NCBI GenBank assembly: GCA_947624385.1 | Contig: CANQJZ010000004.1 | Location: 1 to 64,000, forward strand | DNA: 64,000 bases | Direction: 5' to 3' | Source of the DNA: an uncultured Oscillospiraceae bacterium | GTDB lineage: Bacteria; Bacillota; Clostridia; Oscillospirales; Oscillospiraceae | Shown here: positions 50,697-59,444 of the stretch, piece by piece | Numbering within the stretch: position 1 is the stretch's first letter | How the letters are laid out: each line of letters starts with the position of its first letter | Made by a program: the position numbers and the translations under genes | Notes under the pieces: model-generated | Seen by the model: the letters and a program-made list of their open reading frames with translations, nothing else | What the model was told of the DNA's origin: nothing | The model's database searches: none

Positions 50697-52619
50697 ATGC
50701 AAACTTCCTACTATTCCGAGGCGCTGAAGCTGGCGCAAAAAGAATTTCACCGCTGCACCGCCGCGGGCGAACACCCCTACCCCGCGGTGCTGGACGCCTT
50801 TGTGCCGGCGGAGCGCCTTTCCGGCGGGGTGGACCTGGGCATCGTGTCCATCCCCATGGACTTTGTGGTGGGTACCCGCACCGCCGCCAGGACCAACGCC
50901 TTTGCCCGTAACTTCCTGCCCCTGCTGCCTGTGGACTCCGAGTTCGCCTCCAAGTGGAACAACCTGTGCCAGGCCCACCTGGACGAGGGCATCCGGGAGC
51001 CCGTCAAGGTCTACGAGTACCTGAACCGGTACTATGTGGAGGAGGGCAACAAGCGCATCAGCGTGCTGAAATTCTTCGGCGCGGAGGCCGTGGAGGCCCA
51101 TGTCATCCGGGTGATGCCCGAGGCACGGGGCGACGCGGAGACGACGCTGTATTTTGAACTCATCGACTTTTACCGGCTCAGCCGGACCAATTTCATCGAA
51201 TTTACAAAGCCCGGAAGCTGCGCCCGCCTGCAGCAGCTTTTGGGCAAGTCCCCCGGCGAGACCTGGTCGGACGGCGACCGGGCCGGCTTCCGCTCGGCCT
51301 ACTGCAACTTCCGCCAGGCGTACGAGGCCAACGGCGGCAAGCGCCTGGCCTCCACCGTGGGCGACGCGCTGCTGGCCTATGTGGAGGTCTACGGCTATCA
51401 GGTCCTGCGGCAAAAGTCCGGTGCGGAGCTTAAAAAGTCCGTGGCAAGCGTGTGGCAGGAGATCACGCTCCAGCAGGAGAGCACCCCCATCGACGTGAAG
51501 CTGGACCCGGCGGCGGAAAAGCCGGAGAGCCTGCTGGCGAAAGTTTTGCCCAAGGCGGAAAAGCCCCTGCGGGTGGCCTTCATCCACGACAAGGACCCCA
51601 GCCTTTCCGGCTGGACCTTTGGCCACGAGCTGGGCCGCCAGCACGTGCAGCGGGTGTTTGGGGACAAGATCGAGACAAGGGCCTATTTCAACGCCCTGGA
51701 CGCGGACCCGCTGGACGTGATACGCGAGGCGGCACAGGACGGCTATACGGTGCTGTTCACCACCTCCCCCCGGCTGCTGCCCGCCAGCTTACGGGCCGCG
51801 GTGGACGACGCCAGGCTCACCATTTTGAACTGCTCGCTCAACATGTCCCACCGGTATATCCGCACCTACTACGCCCGGATGTACGAGGCCAAGTTCATCG
51901 CCGGCGTCATCGCCGGGAGTTTGGCCGGGGGCAACGACGTGGGCTATATCTGCGACTATCCCATATTCGGCCAGGTGGCCGGTATCAACGCCTTCGGTCT
52001 GGGCGTGCAGGCCGTGAACCCCCTGGCAAAGGTCCGGCTGGAGTGGTCCTCCGTGGGCGGGCTGAACAGCGCCATGGCGCGGCTGAAGGAAAACGGCGTG
52101 CGGCTGGTGTCCTCCCAGGACCTGGCCCGGCTGCGGGACAATGGGCACACCCCCTTCGGCCTGGCCATCGTCACGGACAGCGGCACGGTGAACCTGGCCC
52201 GGCCCGTGTGGCAGTGGGGCGTGTATTATGAGACCATACTGCGCCGTATCCAGGACAAGAGCTTCCAGGCCGAGGCGGAGCGCAGCCCCCGGGCGCTGAA
52301 TTACTACTGGGGCATGTCCGCCGGGGTCGTCGAGATGCGCTATTCCGAAAAGCTGCCCGAGAGCACCCGGAAGATGGCGGAATTTCTGGGCCGGAGCTTC
52401 CAAGCCGGCACGTGCGAGCCCTTCCGGGGGCCGCTGTTCGACCAGTCCGGCCGGCAGGTGCTGGAACGGGGCGAGACCCTCACCCCGGACAAGGTCATCG
52501 ATATGAGCTGGCTCAACGAGAACATCGTCGGCGCCATCCCCGCCTGGGAGGATCTGGACGAAACGGCGAAAGACACGGTGGATATCGTCGGTATCATGTC
52601 GTCGAAACAAGCTGAATAA
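50697..52619 (+). CDS. Cytosolic fusion of a ParB-like domain and a BMP-family binding domain
   Basis: 640 residues without signal peptide or membrane segment. Residues 98-141 resemble the ParB/sulfiredoxin nuclease-like core (REPVKVYEYLNRYYVEEGNKR, ISVLKFFG). Residues 150-280 are helical. From about residue 288 a BMP/Med-type periplasmic-binding fold begins (VAFIHDKDPSLSGWTFGHE), with AGVIAGSLAGGNDVGYI and GINAFGLGVQAVNP. BMP proteins bind nucleosides for ABC uptake, normally as lipoproteins; here the domain is intracellular and no transporter is adjacent. A nucleoside-sensing or regulatory role is inference. The phosphoesterase follows after 32 nt. Confidence 0.75.
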   Translation: MQTSYYSEALKLAQKEFHRCTAAGEHPYPAVLDAFVPAERLSGGVDLGIVSIPMDFVVGTRTAARTNAFARNFLPLLPVDSEFASKWNNLCQAHLDEGIREPVKVYEYLNRYYVEEGNKRISVLKFFGAEAVEAHVIRVMPEARGDAETTLYFELIDFYRLSRTNFIEFTKPGSCARLQQLLGKSPGETWSDGDRAGFRSAYCNFRQAYEANGGKRLASTVGDALLAYVEVYGYQVLRQKSGAELKKSVASVWQEITLQQESTPIDVKLDPAAEKPESLLAKVLPKAEKPLRVAFIHDKDPSLSGWTFGHELGRQHVQRVFGDKIETRAYFNALDADPLDVIREAAQDGYTVLFTTSPRLLPASLRAAVDDARLTILNCSLNMSHRYIRTYYARMYEAKFIAGVIAGSLAGGNDVGYICDYPIFGQVAGINAFGLGVQAVNPLAKVRLEWSSVGGLNSAMARLKENGVRLVSSQDLARLRDNGHTPFGLAIVTDSGTVNLARPVWQWGVYYETILRRIQDKSFQAEAERSPRALNYYWGMSAGVVEMRYSEKLPESTRKMAEFLGRSFQAGTCEPFRGPLFDQSGRQVLERGETLTPDKVIDMSWLNENIVGAIPAWEDLDETAKDTVDIVGIMSSKQAE

Positions 52620-52651
52620 AATCCCCCAAGACAGAGAAAAGAGGTGATCCC

Positions 52652-53245
52652 GTGCGGATACTGGCCGTGTCAGACGTGGCTGCTCCCCGCTATTACGATT
52701 ATTTTCAGGCCGGCTCGCTGGACGGGTTCGACCTCATTCTGGCGTGCGGCGACCTGCGGCCGGCGTACCTGGAATTTCTGGTGACCATGGCCCACTGCCC
52801 GCTGGTGTACGTCCGGGGCAACCACGACGACATGATGCTTACCCATCCGCCGGAGGGCTGTATCTGCGCGGAGGACGATATCATCGAGGTCAAGGGCGTG
52901 CGTATTCTGGGCCTGGGCGGGTCCTACCGATACCACCGGGAGGGCGAGTGCATGTTCACCGAGCAGCAGATGCAGCGGCGCGTCCGCAAGCTGTGGCGCA
53001 AGCTGCGCAAGCACGGCGGGTTCGACATATTGCTGACCCACGCCCCCGCCAGAGGGCTCAACGACTTCGACACCCTCTCCCACCGGGGGTTCGAGTGCTT
53101 TTTGACGCTGCTGGACAAATACAGGCCCAAATACTTCATCCACGGCCATATCCACCGCACCTACGCCCACAACGTCCCCCGGCGGGACCAGTACGGCGAC
53201 ACCGCCGTCATCAACGCCTATGAGTATTGCGAGATAGAATACTGA
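52652..53245 (+). CDS. YfcE/MJ0936-like metallophosphoesterase
   Basis: A 197-residue cytosolic calcineurin-type phosphodiesterase. Metal motifs are VSDV near residue 6 (Asp present, usual His replaced), ACGDLRP, VRGNHDD, LLTHAPARG and HGHIHRTY. The first motif lacks the usual D-x-H histidine, which may alter metal content. The substrate is unknown; relatives act on cyclic or bis-phosphate esters. It starts with GTG after GAGGTGATCC and follows the ParB-like/BMP gene in the same unit, with a MATE pump next. Confidence 0.8.
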   Translation: MRILAVSDVAAPRYYDYFQAGSLDGFDLILACGDLRPAYLEFLVTMAHCPLVYVRGNHDDMMLTHPPEGCICAEDDIIEVKGVRILGLGGSYRYHREGECMFTEQQMQRRVRKLWRKLRKHGGFDILLTHAPARGLNDFDTLSHRGFECFLTLLDKYRPKYFIHGHIHRTYAHNVPRRDQYGDTAVINAYEYCEIEY

Positions 53246-53262
53246 TAACGAAAGGCAAGAGC

Positions 53263-54648
53263 ATGCGCACTGCCGACAAAAATGAACTTTTCCGCTCCGT
53301 ACCCGTGTCGCGGGCGGTGATCGCCATGTCCATCCCCACGGTCATAAGCCAGCTTATCAACCTGGTCTACAACGTGGTGGACACGTTCTTCATCGGCCGC
53401 ACGGGCAATTCCTATATGGTGGCGTCCGTGACCGTGGCCTTCACCGTGTTCATGATGACCGTGGCCATGGGGAACCTGTTCGGCATCGGCGGCGGCAGTC
53501 TGCTGGCGCGGCTGATGGGTCAGGGCCGGACCGACGACGCCAGACGGGTGTGCGCCTTCAGCTTTTACGGGGCCATCGCCATCTCCCTGCTGTATTCGGC
53601 GCTGGTGGGCGTTTTTCTCCATCCGCTGCTGGATATCCTGGGCGCTTCGGACGCCACGGCGCGCTATGCGGTCCAATACCTCTGGCTGACCGTGATAGTG
53701 GGCACGCTGCCGGTGGTCCTGTCCGCCGTGTGCGGACATTTGCTGCGCAACGCGGGCTACTCCCGGCAGGCCAGCATCGGCCTTTCCAGCGGCGGGCTTT
53801 TGAACATCGCCCTGGACCCGCTTTTCATGTTCGTGCTGCTGCCAAAAGATTGGGAGGTATTCGGCGCGGCGCTGGCCACGCTGCTATCCAACATCGCCGC
53901 GTGCGCGTACATGCTGGTGACGCTCAAAAAAGTGTCCCGCACCGCGCCGCTGAGCATGCGTCTGGCCGACGCACGGGCCATCCGGCGGGCGGATAAGCGG
54001 GGCGTGTTCGCCGTGGGCGTACCCTCCGCGCTGCTGACGGCTTTGTTCGACGTGGCCAACGTGTTCCTGAACGCCCTGATGGCCGCCCACGGGGACCTGC
54101 CCCTGGCCGCCATCGGCATCGTCATGAAGGCGGAGCGGCTGCCCAACGCCATCTGCATCGGCATCTGCCAGGGCATGCTGCCCATCGTGGCATATAATTA
54201 CGCCTCCGGCGACCGGGCCCGCATGCAGGACACCATACGCTTCGCCCGGAACATCGGCCTGATCATCACGGTTTTTTGCGTGGCCTTCTTCCGGCTGTGC
54301 GCCGGACCCATATGCCGGCTTTTCATCAGCACCTCCGGCTCCCACGCCCAACAGGCCCTGGAGACCGTGACATACGCCACCGCCTTTATGCGCATCCGGT
54401 GTCTTGTCTCGCCGGTGCAGTTCATGAACTACCACACGTCCTACTGCCTGCAGGCCATGGGCGACGGGCGGGACACCCTGGCCCACTCCGTGGTCCGGCA
54501 GATCGTGTTCTATATCCCCTTCATGTTCCTGCTGGACCGGCTCTTTGGCCTGACCGGGCTTGTCAGCGCCGTCATCGCAGGAGAGACATGCGGCGCGGTC
54601 TTCGCCCTGTGGCTCCTGCGCCGGTGGCTGAAAAAAGTGGGGGAATGA
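53263..54648 (+). CDS. MATE family efflux transporter
   Basis: A 461-residue inner-membrane pump with twelve predicted segments in two MatE halves. It starts typically (VSRAVIAMSIPTVISQLINL, VYNVVDTFFIGR) with LRNAGYSRQASIGLSSGGLLNI in the first half and LPNAICIGICQGMLPIVAYN in the second. MATE proteins export cationic drugs or metabolites in exchange for Na+ or H+. The ATG at 53263 follows GAAAGG and lies 17 nt after the phosphoesterase, so it is probably co-transcribed. A strong terminator follows. Confidence 0.9.
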   Translation: MRTADKNELFRSVPVSRAVIAMSIPTVISQLINLVYNVVDTFFIGRTGNSYMVASVTVAFTVFMMTVAMGNLFGIGGGSLLARLMGQGRTDDARRVCAFSFYGAIAISLLYSALVGVFLHPLLDILGASDATARYAVQYLWLTVIVGTLPVVLSAVCGHLLRNAGYSRQASIGLSSGGLLNIALDPLFMFVLLPKDWEVFGAALATLLSNIAACAYMLVTLKKVSRTAPLSMRLADARAIRRADKRGVFAVGVPSALLTALFDVANVFLNALMAAHGDLPLAAIGIVMKAERLPNAICIGICQGMLPIVAYNYASGDRARMQDTIRFARNIGLIITVFCVAFFRLCAGPICRLFISTSGSHAQQALETVTYATAFMRIRCLVSPVQFMNYHTSYCLQAMGDGRDTLAHSVVRQIVFYIPFMFLLDRLFGLTGLVSAVIAGETCGAVFALWLLRRWLKKVGE

Positions 54649-54654
54649 AAAAAT

Positions 54655-54685
54655 CGGGGCTGTTCAAACAGCCCCGGTTTTTTAT
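54655..54685 (+). terminator. Terminator after the MATE gene
   Basis: CGGGGCTGT-TCAA-ACAGCCCCG followed by GTTTTTTATT. Confidence 0.9.
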
Positions 54686-54686
54686 T

Positions 54687-54824
54687 GTCTCTCCCTCCGT
54701 CGCGGCTATCGCCGGAGCCACCTCCCTCGTCAGAGGGAGGCTTTTTTAAGGAATTTTCCTATTTAAAAAGGCCCCCTCTGACGAGGGGGCTGTCAGCGCC
54801 TTTGGCGCTGACTGGGGGAGAGAA
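54687..54824. repeat. Interspersed repeat, family C, copy 2
   Basis: About 138 bp in the opposite orientation to the copies at 34574 and 62262. It runs CTCTCCCTCCGTCGCGGC, the CCTCCCTCGTCAGAGGGAGG arm, an AT-rich centre, CCCCCTCTGACGAGGGGG, then CTGTCAGCGCC..GGCGCTGACTGGGGGAGAG. Confidence 0.85.
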
Positions 54825-54832
54825 AAACCCCC

Positions 54833-54936
54833 TTAATACAATCCCGCGATGATATCCACGCACTTGTCCACGCCAAGAGTGCCGCTGTCCAGGGCGATGT
54901 GGTAGTGTTGGACCTTGCCCCACTCCATGTCCGTGT
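54833..54936 (-). pseudogene. Duplicated 3' end of the cytidylate-kinase-like gene
   Basis: 54835-54936 matches 56321-56422 over 102 bp with two differences. It encodes the last 34 residues of the kinase (ending CVDIIAGLY) and its own TAA stop, whereas the intact gene uses TGA. It lacks start and kinase motifs. Such a remnant is expected when an element inserts into a gene's 3' end and brings a replacement end. The stretch 54937-55005 holds only an imperfect TTATGCGG..CCGCATAA pair. Confidence 0.85.
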
Positions 54937-55005
54937 TATGCGGGCTTATGGCCACCTTGACAGACCGCATAAGCACTATTTCTTAATTACAAATGTTTGT
55001 TGGGA

Positions 55006-55863
55006 CTAAAGTATATTCCCTATGTAATAGAGTAAGATAATGTGCAGCGGATAAAAAACATAGAAAAGATATTTGACCTTTTTGCCGCGAGTTCCGTCGT
55101 ATGCAACTATAAAAGGAAGTGCGAGGATTAGCATCCATTGATAGTTGACGGTAAAGGCCGGACCGCCCACTTGCATAGGATGGAAACCGAGTAAATCCAG
55201 CAGCAACTCTGCAACATTACTCAACGAACCAGAAGATCCAAACAAAAATATTTCTAATCTAGTAATTACAATCATCCCACGGCGTATGAAAGACGTTGTG
55301 TTAAGGATAAAGAAGATTAAAGAAAAGGCCAGATAACTAAAAATTAGTTTTTTCTTGTCATGCCGTGTTATATACATTAGCAATCCTAAAAAAGTGTAGA
55401 TCAATCCACCCTCTACAAAGACAGCACTGCCCAAAACTGGCATGACGAGATACATGGCGGCTTGGTCGCCAAAACGACCAGCTACCATAACGCCTATAAT
55501 CCATGATGACACTTGCCACACAAGATAAACGAGCAAGTATTTCCAAAAAGATTTTCTATTTTCCCGTGCTAAATCGGATAAGCCAAACCAGCAACAGACA
55601 CAGTATATTTGGCGAAAAAAGTTGTTGTCTATGTCGAGAATATACTGTACGACACCCATAAAAACGCTCGCGGTATATAACCTTAACAAGTAGTGCTTTT
55701 TATTCCTAGTGTTTCGCCATCCTTCAACTGCGGCAAACAGAAAAAGAGGCGCGGCTATTCTCCCTATCCAGCGCATGACAATAGGTGAACCGGTTATAAA
55801 GCTGCCTATATGGTCACTGAGCATTGAAATCAATGCTATAACTTTAAGTGAGAACAGACTCAT
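55006..55863 (-). CDS. TraX family membrane protein
   Basis: A 285-residue integral membrane protein with about eight hydrophobic segments. It fits the TraX family (F-pilin N-acetyltransferase relatives): an early SMLSDHIG and the conserved RWIGRIAAPLFLFAAVEGW block. In Bacillota these proteins are widespread and probably acetylate surface components. GGAGG precedes the ATG at 55863; ATGs further upstream lack sites. The gene is much more AT-rich than its surroundings and lies within the segment bounded by the 102-bp duplication, so it was probably acquired. Confidence 0.75.
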   Translation of the reverse strand: MSLFSLKVIALISMLSDHIGSFITGSPIVMRWIGRIAAPLFLFAAVEGWRNTRNKKHYLLRLYTASVFMGVVQYILDIDNNFFRQIYCVCCWFGLSDLARENRKSFWKYLLVYLVWQVSSWIIGVMVAGRFGDQAAMYLVMPVLGSAVFVEGGLIYTFLGLLMYITRHDKKKLIFSYLAFSLIFFILNTTSFIRRGMIVITRLEIFLFGSSGSLSNVAELLLDLLGFHPMQVGGPAFTVNYQWMLILALPFIVAYDGTRGKKVKYLFYVFYPLHIILLYYIGNIL

Positions 55864-56012
55864 GATCCCCTCCAGAAAGGAAACTTCATGTGTAGAAAAA
55901 GGCAATCTCTAAAACATGAACTTGCGCCAAATAGCAAAAACTATGTATTCAATCCATAGTTATCCTCCTATGCACTGATTTCATCAAGGCAACCAGAAAT
56001 GCCGCAAACAAT

Positions 56013-56279
56013 TTGGACGTTCTAAAACTCTTTGGTAGGGTAAGCGAATCCATACGTAGTATGTCCATAGCGTTCGAGGACTTGAGAAGTCAAGGTTACT
56101 CGTCGTTCGAGGTGCTTAGGGGCGCAATCAAAAGCGCAACGTCTTCCTTGGGTATATTCCCCAGCGTTGCTACTGGCATAGGCGCTATCATCGGCATTGT
56201 CAAGCTCATTGACAAGTACACCGTCACATTCAAGGGCGCGAAAGGGTTCTTGACGCCGACCGAGGACAAGCATGACTGA
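56013..56279 (+). pseudogene. Fragment of an unrecognised, possibly phage-derived gene
   Basis: An open stretch of about 88 codons to a TGA at 56277, reaching back in frame to 55935 without a convincing start or ribosome site. The amphipathic helix followed by a glycine/isoleucine-rich hydrophobic segment (VATGIGAIIGIVKLIDKY) resembles pieces of phage tail tape-measure proteins. The match is weak. An imperfect hairpin GGATTGT..ACAATCC follows at 56281-56308. The stretch 55864-56012 shows nothing else. Confidence 0.35.
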
Positions 56280-56318
56280 GGGATTGTCACCGAAACTGGT
56301 AACAATCCCTCCGACGTC

Positions 56319-56903
56319 TCAATACAATCCCGCGATGATGTCCACGCACTTGTCCACGCCAAGAGTGCCGCTGTCCAGGGCGATGTGGTAGTGCTGGACC
56401 TTGCCCCACTCCATGTCCGTGTAGAACTGGTAATAGGCGGCGCGGCGCTTGTCCTTGTCCCGCAGGCGCTTCTCCGGGCTGTCGCCAGTCTCGCCATAGA
56501 GCTTCACGATGCGCTCGGCCCGCTTTTCCATGGACGCGTAGACGAACACCTTCAAAAGGTCCTGTTTCCCGTCCAGGATATAGTCCGCGCACCGGCCCAC
56601 GATGACGCAGGACTCCTTGGCCGCGATCTCCAAAATGAGCTTGCGCTGCACGGTCCAGAGGTAGTCCTGGATGGAAAGGCCGTTGACGGACCGGTCCGCG
56701 AACGCCGTTGCCAGCCAACCGCCCCGGGGCGTATACTCGCCCCGCTCGGCTATGTACTCCTTGGCAAGGCCGCTCTCCTCCGCGATCTTCTCCAAAAGCT
56801 CCTGATCGTAGCAGGGGATGCCCAGCTTTTCCGCCAGGTGCTTGCCCACCGTGCGGCCGCCGCTGCCGAACTCCCGGCTGATGGTGACGATCCTGTTTGC
56901 CAT
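56319..56903 (-). CDS. Cytidylate kinase-like family protein
   Basis: A 194-residue P-loop-type kinase. It opens VTISREFGSGGRTVGKHLAEKLG, the nucleotide-binding loop variant of the cytidylate_kin2 family, with PCYDQELLEKIAEESG after it and CVIVGRCADYIL near residue 100. True Cmk is usually elsewhere, so the substrate is uncertain. The last 34 codons are duplicated at 54835-54936, 1.4 kb downstream, marking an insertion at its 3' end. It is otherwise intact and of normal length. Confidence 0.85.
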   Translation of the reverse strand: MANRIVTISREFGSGGRTVGKHLAEKLGIPCYDQELLEKIAEESGLAKEYIAERGEYTPRGGWLATAFADRSVNGLSIQDYLWTVQRKLILEIAAKESCVIVGRCADYILDGKQDLLKVFVYASMEKRAERIVKLYGETGDSPEKRLRDKDKRRAAYYQFYTDMEWGKVQHYHIALDSGTLGVDKCVDIIAGLY

Positions 56904-56991
56904 AGTTATTTATGCTCCTTCCTCCGGCGGGCGTTTTTGCCCCGCCGGGCCATTTTCCAACGTTGCATGATAGCATAAAATGAGGTTTTCG

Positions 56992-57636
56992 TCAACCGTC
57001 AATAGCCGCCCGGACCACGGGGCACGCCGCCCGATACCCGGCGTCGTTGGGGTGGAGGCCGTCGTCGGAATAGCGCCCGTCCAGCCGGCCGTCCGCCGTT
57101 TGCAGCGCCGCGTACACGTCCGCGTACGTATACTCCAGCTCCGCCGCCATAGAGCGCAGGGCGTCGTTGACGGCGCATATGATGTCCGTATAGTAAAGGT
57201 CCGGGCTGTCCGCGATGGGATAGATGGACTGGACCACGATCCGGGCCTTTGGCAGGTTTTCGTGGATATTCTGCACGATCGAACGCAGATTGGCCGTGAC
57301 CTGACCGGCGCTGTAGCCCGAGAGCAGGTCGTTGACGCCGCCCAGGACCACCACGACGGACGGGTCGGCCGCGTATACCCGGTCCATGCGCTCCAGCATA
57401 CCGCCGGTGGTGTCCCCGGCGATGCCCTCGTTGACGGTGCGCAGACCCGGATAATAGGTTTGCAGGTCGCAGTACTCCGTGATGCTGTCGCCGAAAAACA
57501 CGGCCGTCTCCCCTTCCCCCTGGGCCTCCCGGCCCGCTCTTGGTCCGGCCCAGAAGATGGCCGCGGCCATACCGGCCAGCGCGGCCGCCGCCAGCACCCG
57601 GATAGTGACGCGCCCACGGCGCTCGCCCCGCTTCAT
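56992..57636 (-). CDS. SGNH/GDSL-type hydrolase with N-terminal membrane anchor
   Basis: A 214-residue lipase/esterase-like protein. Residues 8-28 form a signal anchor or signal peptide, so it acts outside. Block I is FFGDSITEY (catalytic Ser, near residue 50), block III GGVNDLLSG and block V DGLHPNDAGY (catalytic Asp and His). Substrates in this family range from acyl esters to acetylated sugars. AAGGAGG precedes the ATG at 57636, which overlaps the upstream membrane protein gene (ATGA), so it belongs to the GntR operon. Confidence 0.88.
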   Translation of the reverse strand: MKRGERRGRVTIRVLAAAALAGMAAAIFWAGPRAGREAQGEGETAVFFGDSITEYCDLQTYYPGLRTVNEGIAGDTTGGMLERMDRVYAADPSVVVVLGGVNDLLSGYSAGQVTANLRSIVQNIHENLPKARIVVQSIYPIADSPDLYYTDIICAVNDALRSMAAELEYTYADVYAALQTADGRLDGRYSDDGLHPNDAGYRAACPVVRAAIDG

Positions 57637-58985
57637 GGGTCCTGCCTCCTTTCGGACAGACGTTCGTACAGGCCCGACGCGTCGGACGCGCCGCCGCCCA
57701 GCAGGTACACCGTCCCGTCCGTCATGGTCACCTTGAGCCACGGTCCCGTCCGGGGGTCCAGACACAACGTGGCACGGCCCCACGGGGTGGTGAAAGCGCC
57801 CTTCAAAATGCTGTCCGCCCCGGTGCCCAGCACCTGCGTCATGCCCTTTGGCAGCGCGTCCAGGACCTCCGCGTCCGCGATGTCCTCCAGGGGCAGGGCG
57901 TAGTCCCTCCCAAAGCTCTCGGCCAGCAGCATGCCTTCCTCGATGCGCAGCGGCTCCGGCGCGGCGCACATGGCATCCACGCAAAGGCCCATGACGGGCA
58001 GGGCCAGCAGCAGCGCCAGGGACAGGACCATGAACGCCTTGCCGCCGGGCCGGGCCAGGTTCACGGTGGAGTTGACGCCGGTGCGGGCGTTGATGATGGT
58101 CCGGCTGTCGTTGGGGTCATAGTAAAACTGCCCCCAGAGCCAGCGATCGTCCTCGTCTACATAGAAGCCCTGGCCGCTGGCGGCGGTGAGCTTTTCCTGC
58201 ACGTGCCGGACCCGAAACTCGATGGCCACGGCCGCGGCGCACACGCCCACCGCCAGGGCGATCGTGAGCAGGAGCACCGCCCCGCCCCCGGCGGGAGAGA
58301 GAGCCTGGCTGGCCCACACGCCGATGTCGAGGGCCGCCAGCGTCCAGGCGCACAGCAGCCACACCCGGTCCCACGCCCGGCGGCGGACCCGGGTCAGCGC
58401 CGCCGTCACGGCCTCGTTCTCGTCCACCGCCTCCGCCCGGTTGCGGTAGAGAACTTTCGCCCCCAGGCCGCAGCCAAAGGCCACTGCCCCGTCCAGAATA
58501 TACATCCACCACAGCTCCCGGTCAAATAGCGCCGGGACCGCCGCGATCAAAGCCGCCGCCGCGAACCACCAGAGGCTCGCCCGTTTGACCGGCTCCGCCG
58601 CCGCGGTGACGCTGGCGGTCCGGATGGTGGGCACGGCCCAGCCCCTGGCCTTTTTCACCGCCTTCAGCTTGCCGTTCCACCGGGCGGTGCAGGCAAATTC
58701 CCCCACGATCAGCAGGTCGAACCAGAGAAACAGCAGGCAGAAGTTGATACCCGGCCAATAGAGCGCCGCGAACAGGGCCGCCAGCGCCGCCAGCCCTAAG
58801 CAAACCAGCAGCTGCGAGCGCTTATAGCCCTTCAAAAGGCCCAATACCTCCGGGTCCGCCCGGCCCGCAATGGGGAACGTGACCCCCACCACGATGTTTT
58901 TCTTGAACTTCGCCTCGTTGGCGTTCAGGGCATACAGCACCGGCAGCAGCACGATGCACGCGCCCCAGGAGATCAGCGCCGTCAT
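57633..58985 (-). CDS. Membrane protein with DUF5808 and a PH-like C-terminal domain
   Basis: 450 residues, with eight or so hydrophobic segments between residues 1 and 330. Near residue 280 is the DUF5808 signature (DRWLWGQFYYDPND, RTGVNSTVNLARPGG). The last 110 residues look like a bacterial PH-type beta domain (YALPLEDIADAEVL, WLKVTMTDGTVYLLGG). Function unknown; DUF5808 proteins often sit beside YtrA-type GntR regulators, as here. Start and stop both overlap neighbours by four nt, so gntR, this gene and the hydrolase are coupled. Confidence 0.8.
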   Translation of the reverse strand: MTALISWGACIVLLPVLYALNANEAKFKKNIVVGVTFPIAGRADPEVLGLLKGYKRSQLLVCLGLAALAALFAALYWPGINFCLLFLWFDLLIVGEFACTARWNGKLKAVKKARGWAVPTIRTASVTAAAEPVKRASLWWFAAAALIAAVPALFDRELWWMYILDGAVAFGCGLGAKVLYRNRAEAVDENEAVTAALTRVRRRAWDRVWLLCAWTLAALDIGVWASQALSPAGGGAVLLLTIALAVGVCAAAVAIEFRVRHVQEKLTAASGQGFYVDEDDRWLWGQFYYDPNDSRTIINARTGVNSTVNLARPGGKAFMVLSLALLLALPVMGLCVDAMCAAPEPLRIEEGMLLAESFGRDYALPLEDIADAEVLDALPKGMTQVLGTGADSILKGAFTTPWGRATLCLDPRTGPWLKVTMTDGTVYLLGGGASDASGLYERLSERRQDP

Positions 58986-59353
58986 TTTGTCCCCTCCTTA
59001 TAAAGCTTTCTGCACAGCGCCACGGCCTCGTCCTCGTCCAGCCCCGCCAGACGAAGCTCCCCCAGCCGCAGCCGCAGGCCCTCCAGCGTGTCCCTGGATG
59101 GGCCGGCGTTTTCCGTCCGACTGGCCATCACCGCGCCGCTTCTCCGGTCCGTGGCGATAACGCCCTCCTGCCGCAAAAGCTGATAGGCCTTGCTCACGGT
59201 CATCATGTTCACGCCGCACTCCTCCGCCAACGCCCGGACCGTGGGCAGCCGGTCACCCGGCATAAGCTCGCCCCGGGCCGCGGCCAGGACGATCTGGTTT
59301 CTTATCTGCATGTAGATCGGGACATCCGCGGCAAAATCCAGCTTCAGGAGCAT
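58982..59353 (-). CDS. GntR family regulator of the YtrA type
   Basis: A 123-residue repressor. Residues 8-75 are the GntR winged helix (PIYMQIRNQIVLAAARGEL, LPTVRALAEECGVNMMTVSK, YQLLRQEGVI). The short C-terminal dimerisation arm is typical of YtrA rather than FadR or HutC types. GAGGTGAG precedes the ATG at 59353. It leads an operon with the DUF5808 protein and SGNH hydrolase. A palindromic operator overlaps its own -10 box, so autoregulation is likely. Confidence 0.9.
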   Translation of the reverse strand: MLLKLDFAADVPIYMQIRNQIVLAAARGELMPGDRLPTVRALAEECGVNMMTVSKAYQLLRQEGVIATDRRSGAVMASRTENAGPSRDTLEGLRLRLGELRLAGLDEDEAVALCRKLYKEGTK

Positions 59354-59372
59354 TGGTCTCACCTCTGCATTG

Positions 59373-59413
59373 TTTGTATTAGTCAGCATAATACAAATAA
59401 TGCAGTTTGTCAA
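59373..59413 (-). promoter_or_regulatory. Promoter and GntR operator of the gntR operon
   Basis: On the minus strand TTGACA (59413-59408), 17-nt spacer, TATGCT (59390-59385). A perfect palindrome TTTGTATTA-N7-TAATACAAA (59373-59397) covers the -10 box, as in YtrA autoregulation. Confidence 0.8.
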
Positions 59414-59444
59414 CAACTTTTTTGCCCCGTCTGTGATAAAGATA

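Noticed and set aside
56013..56279. Phage holin gene
   Set aside because: Only one hydrophobic segment, no start codon with a ribosome site, and no endolysin nearby; treated as a fragment.
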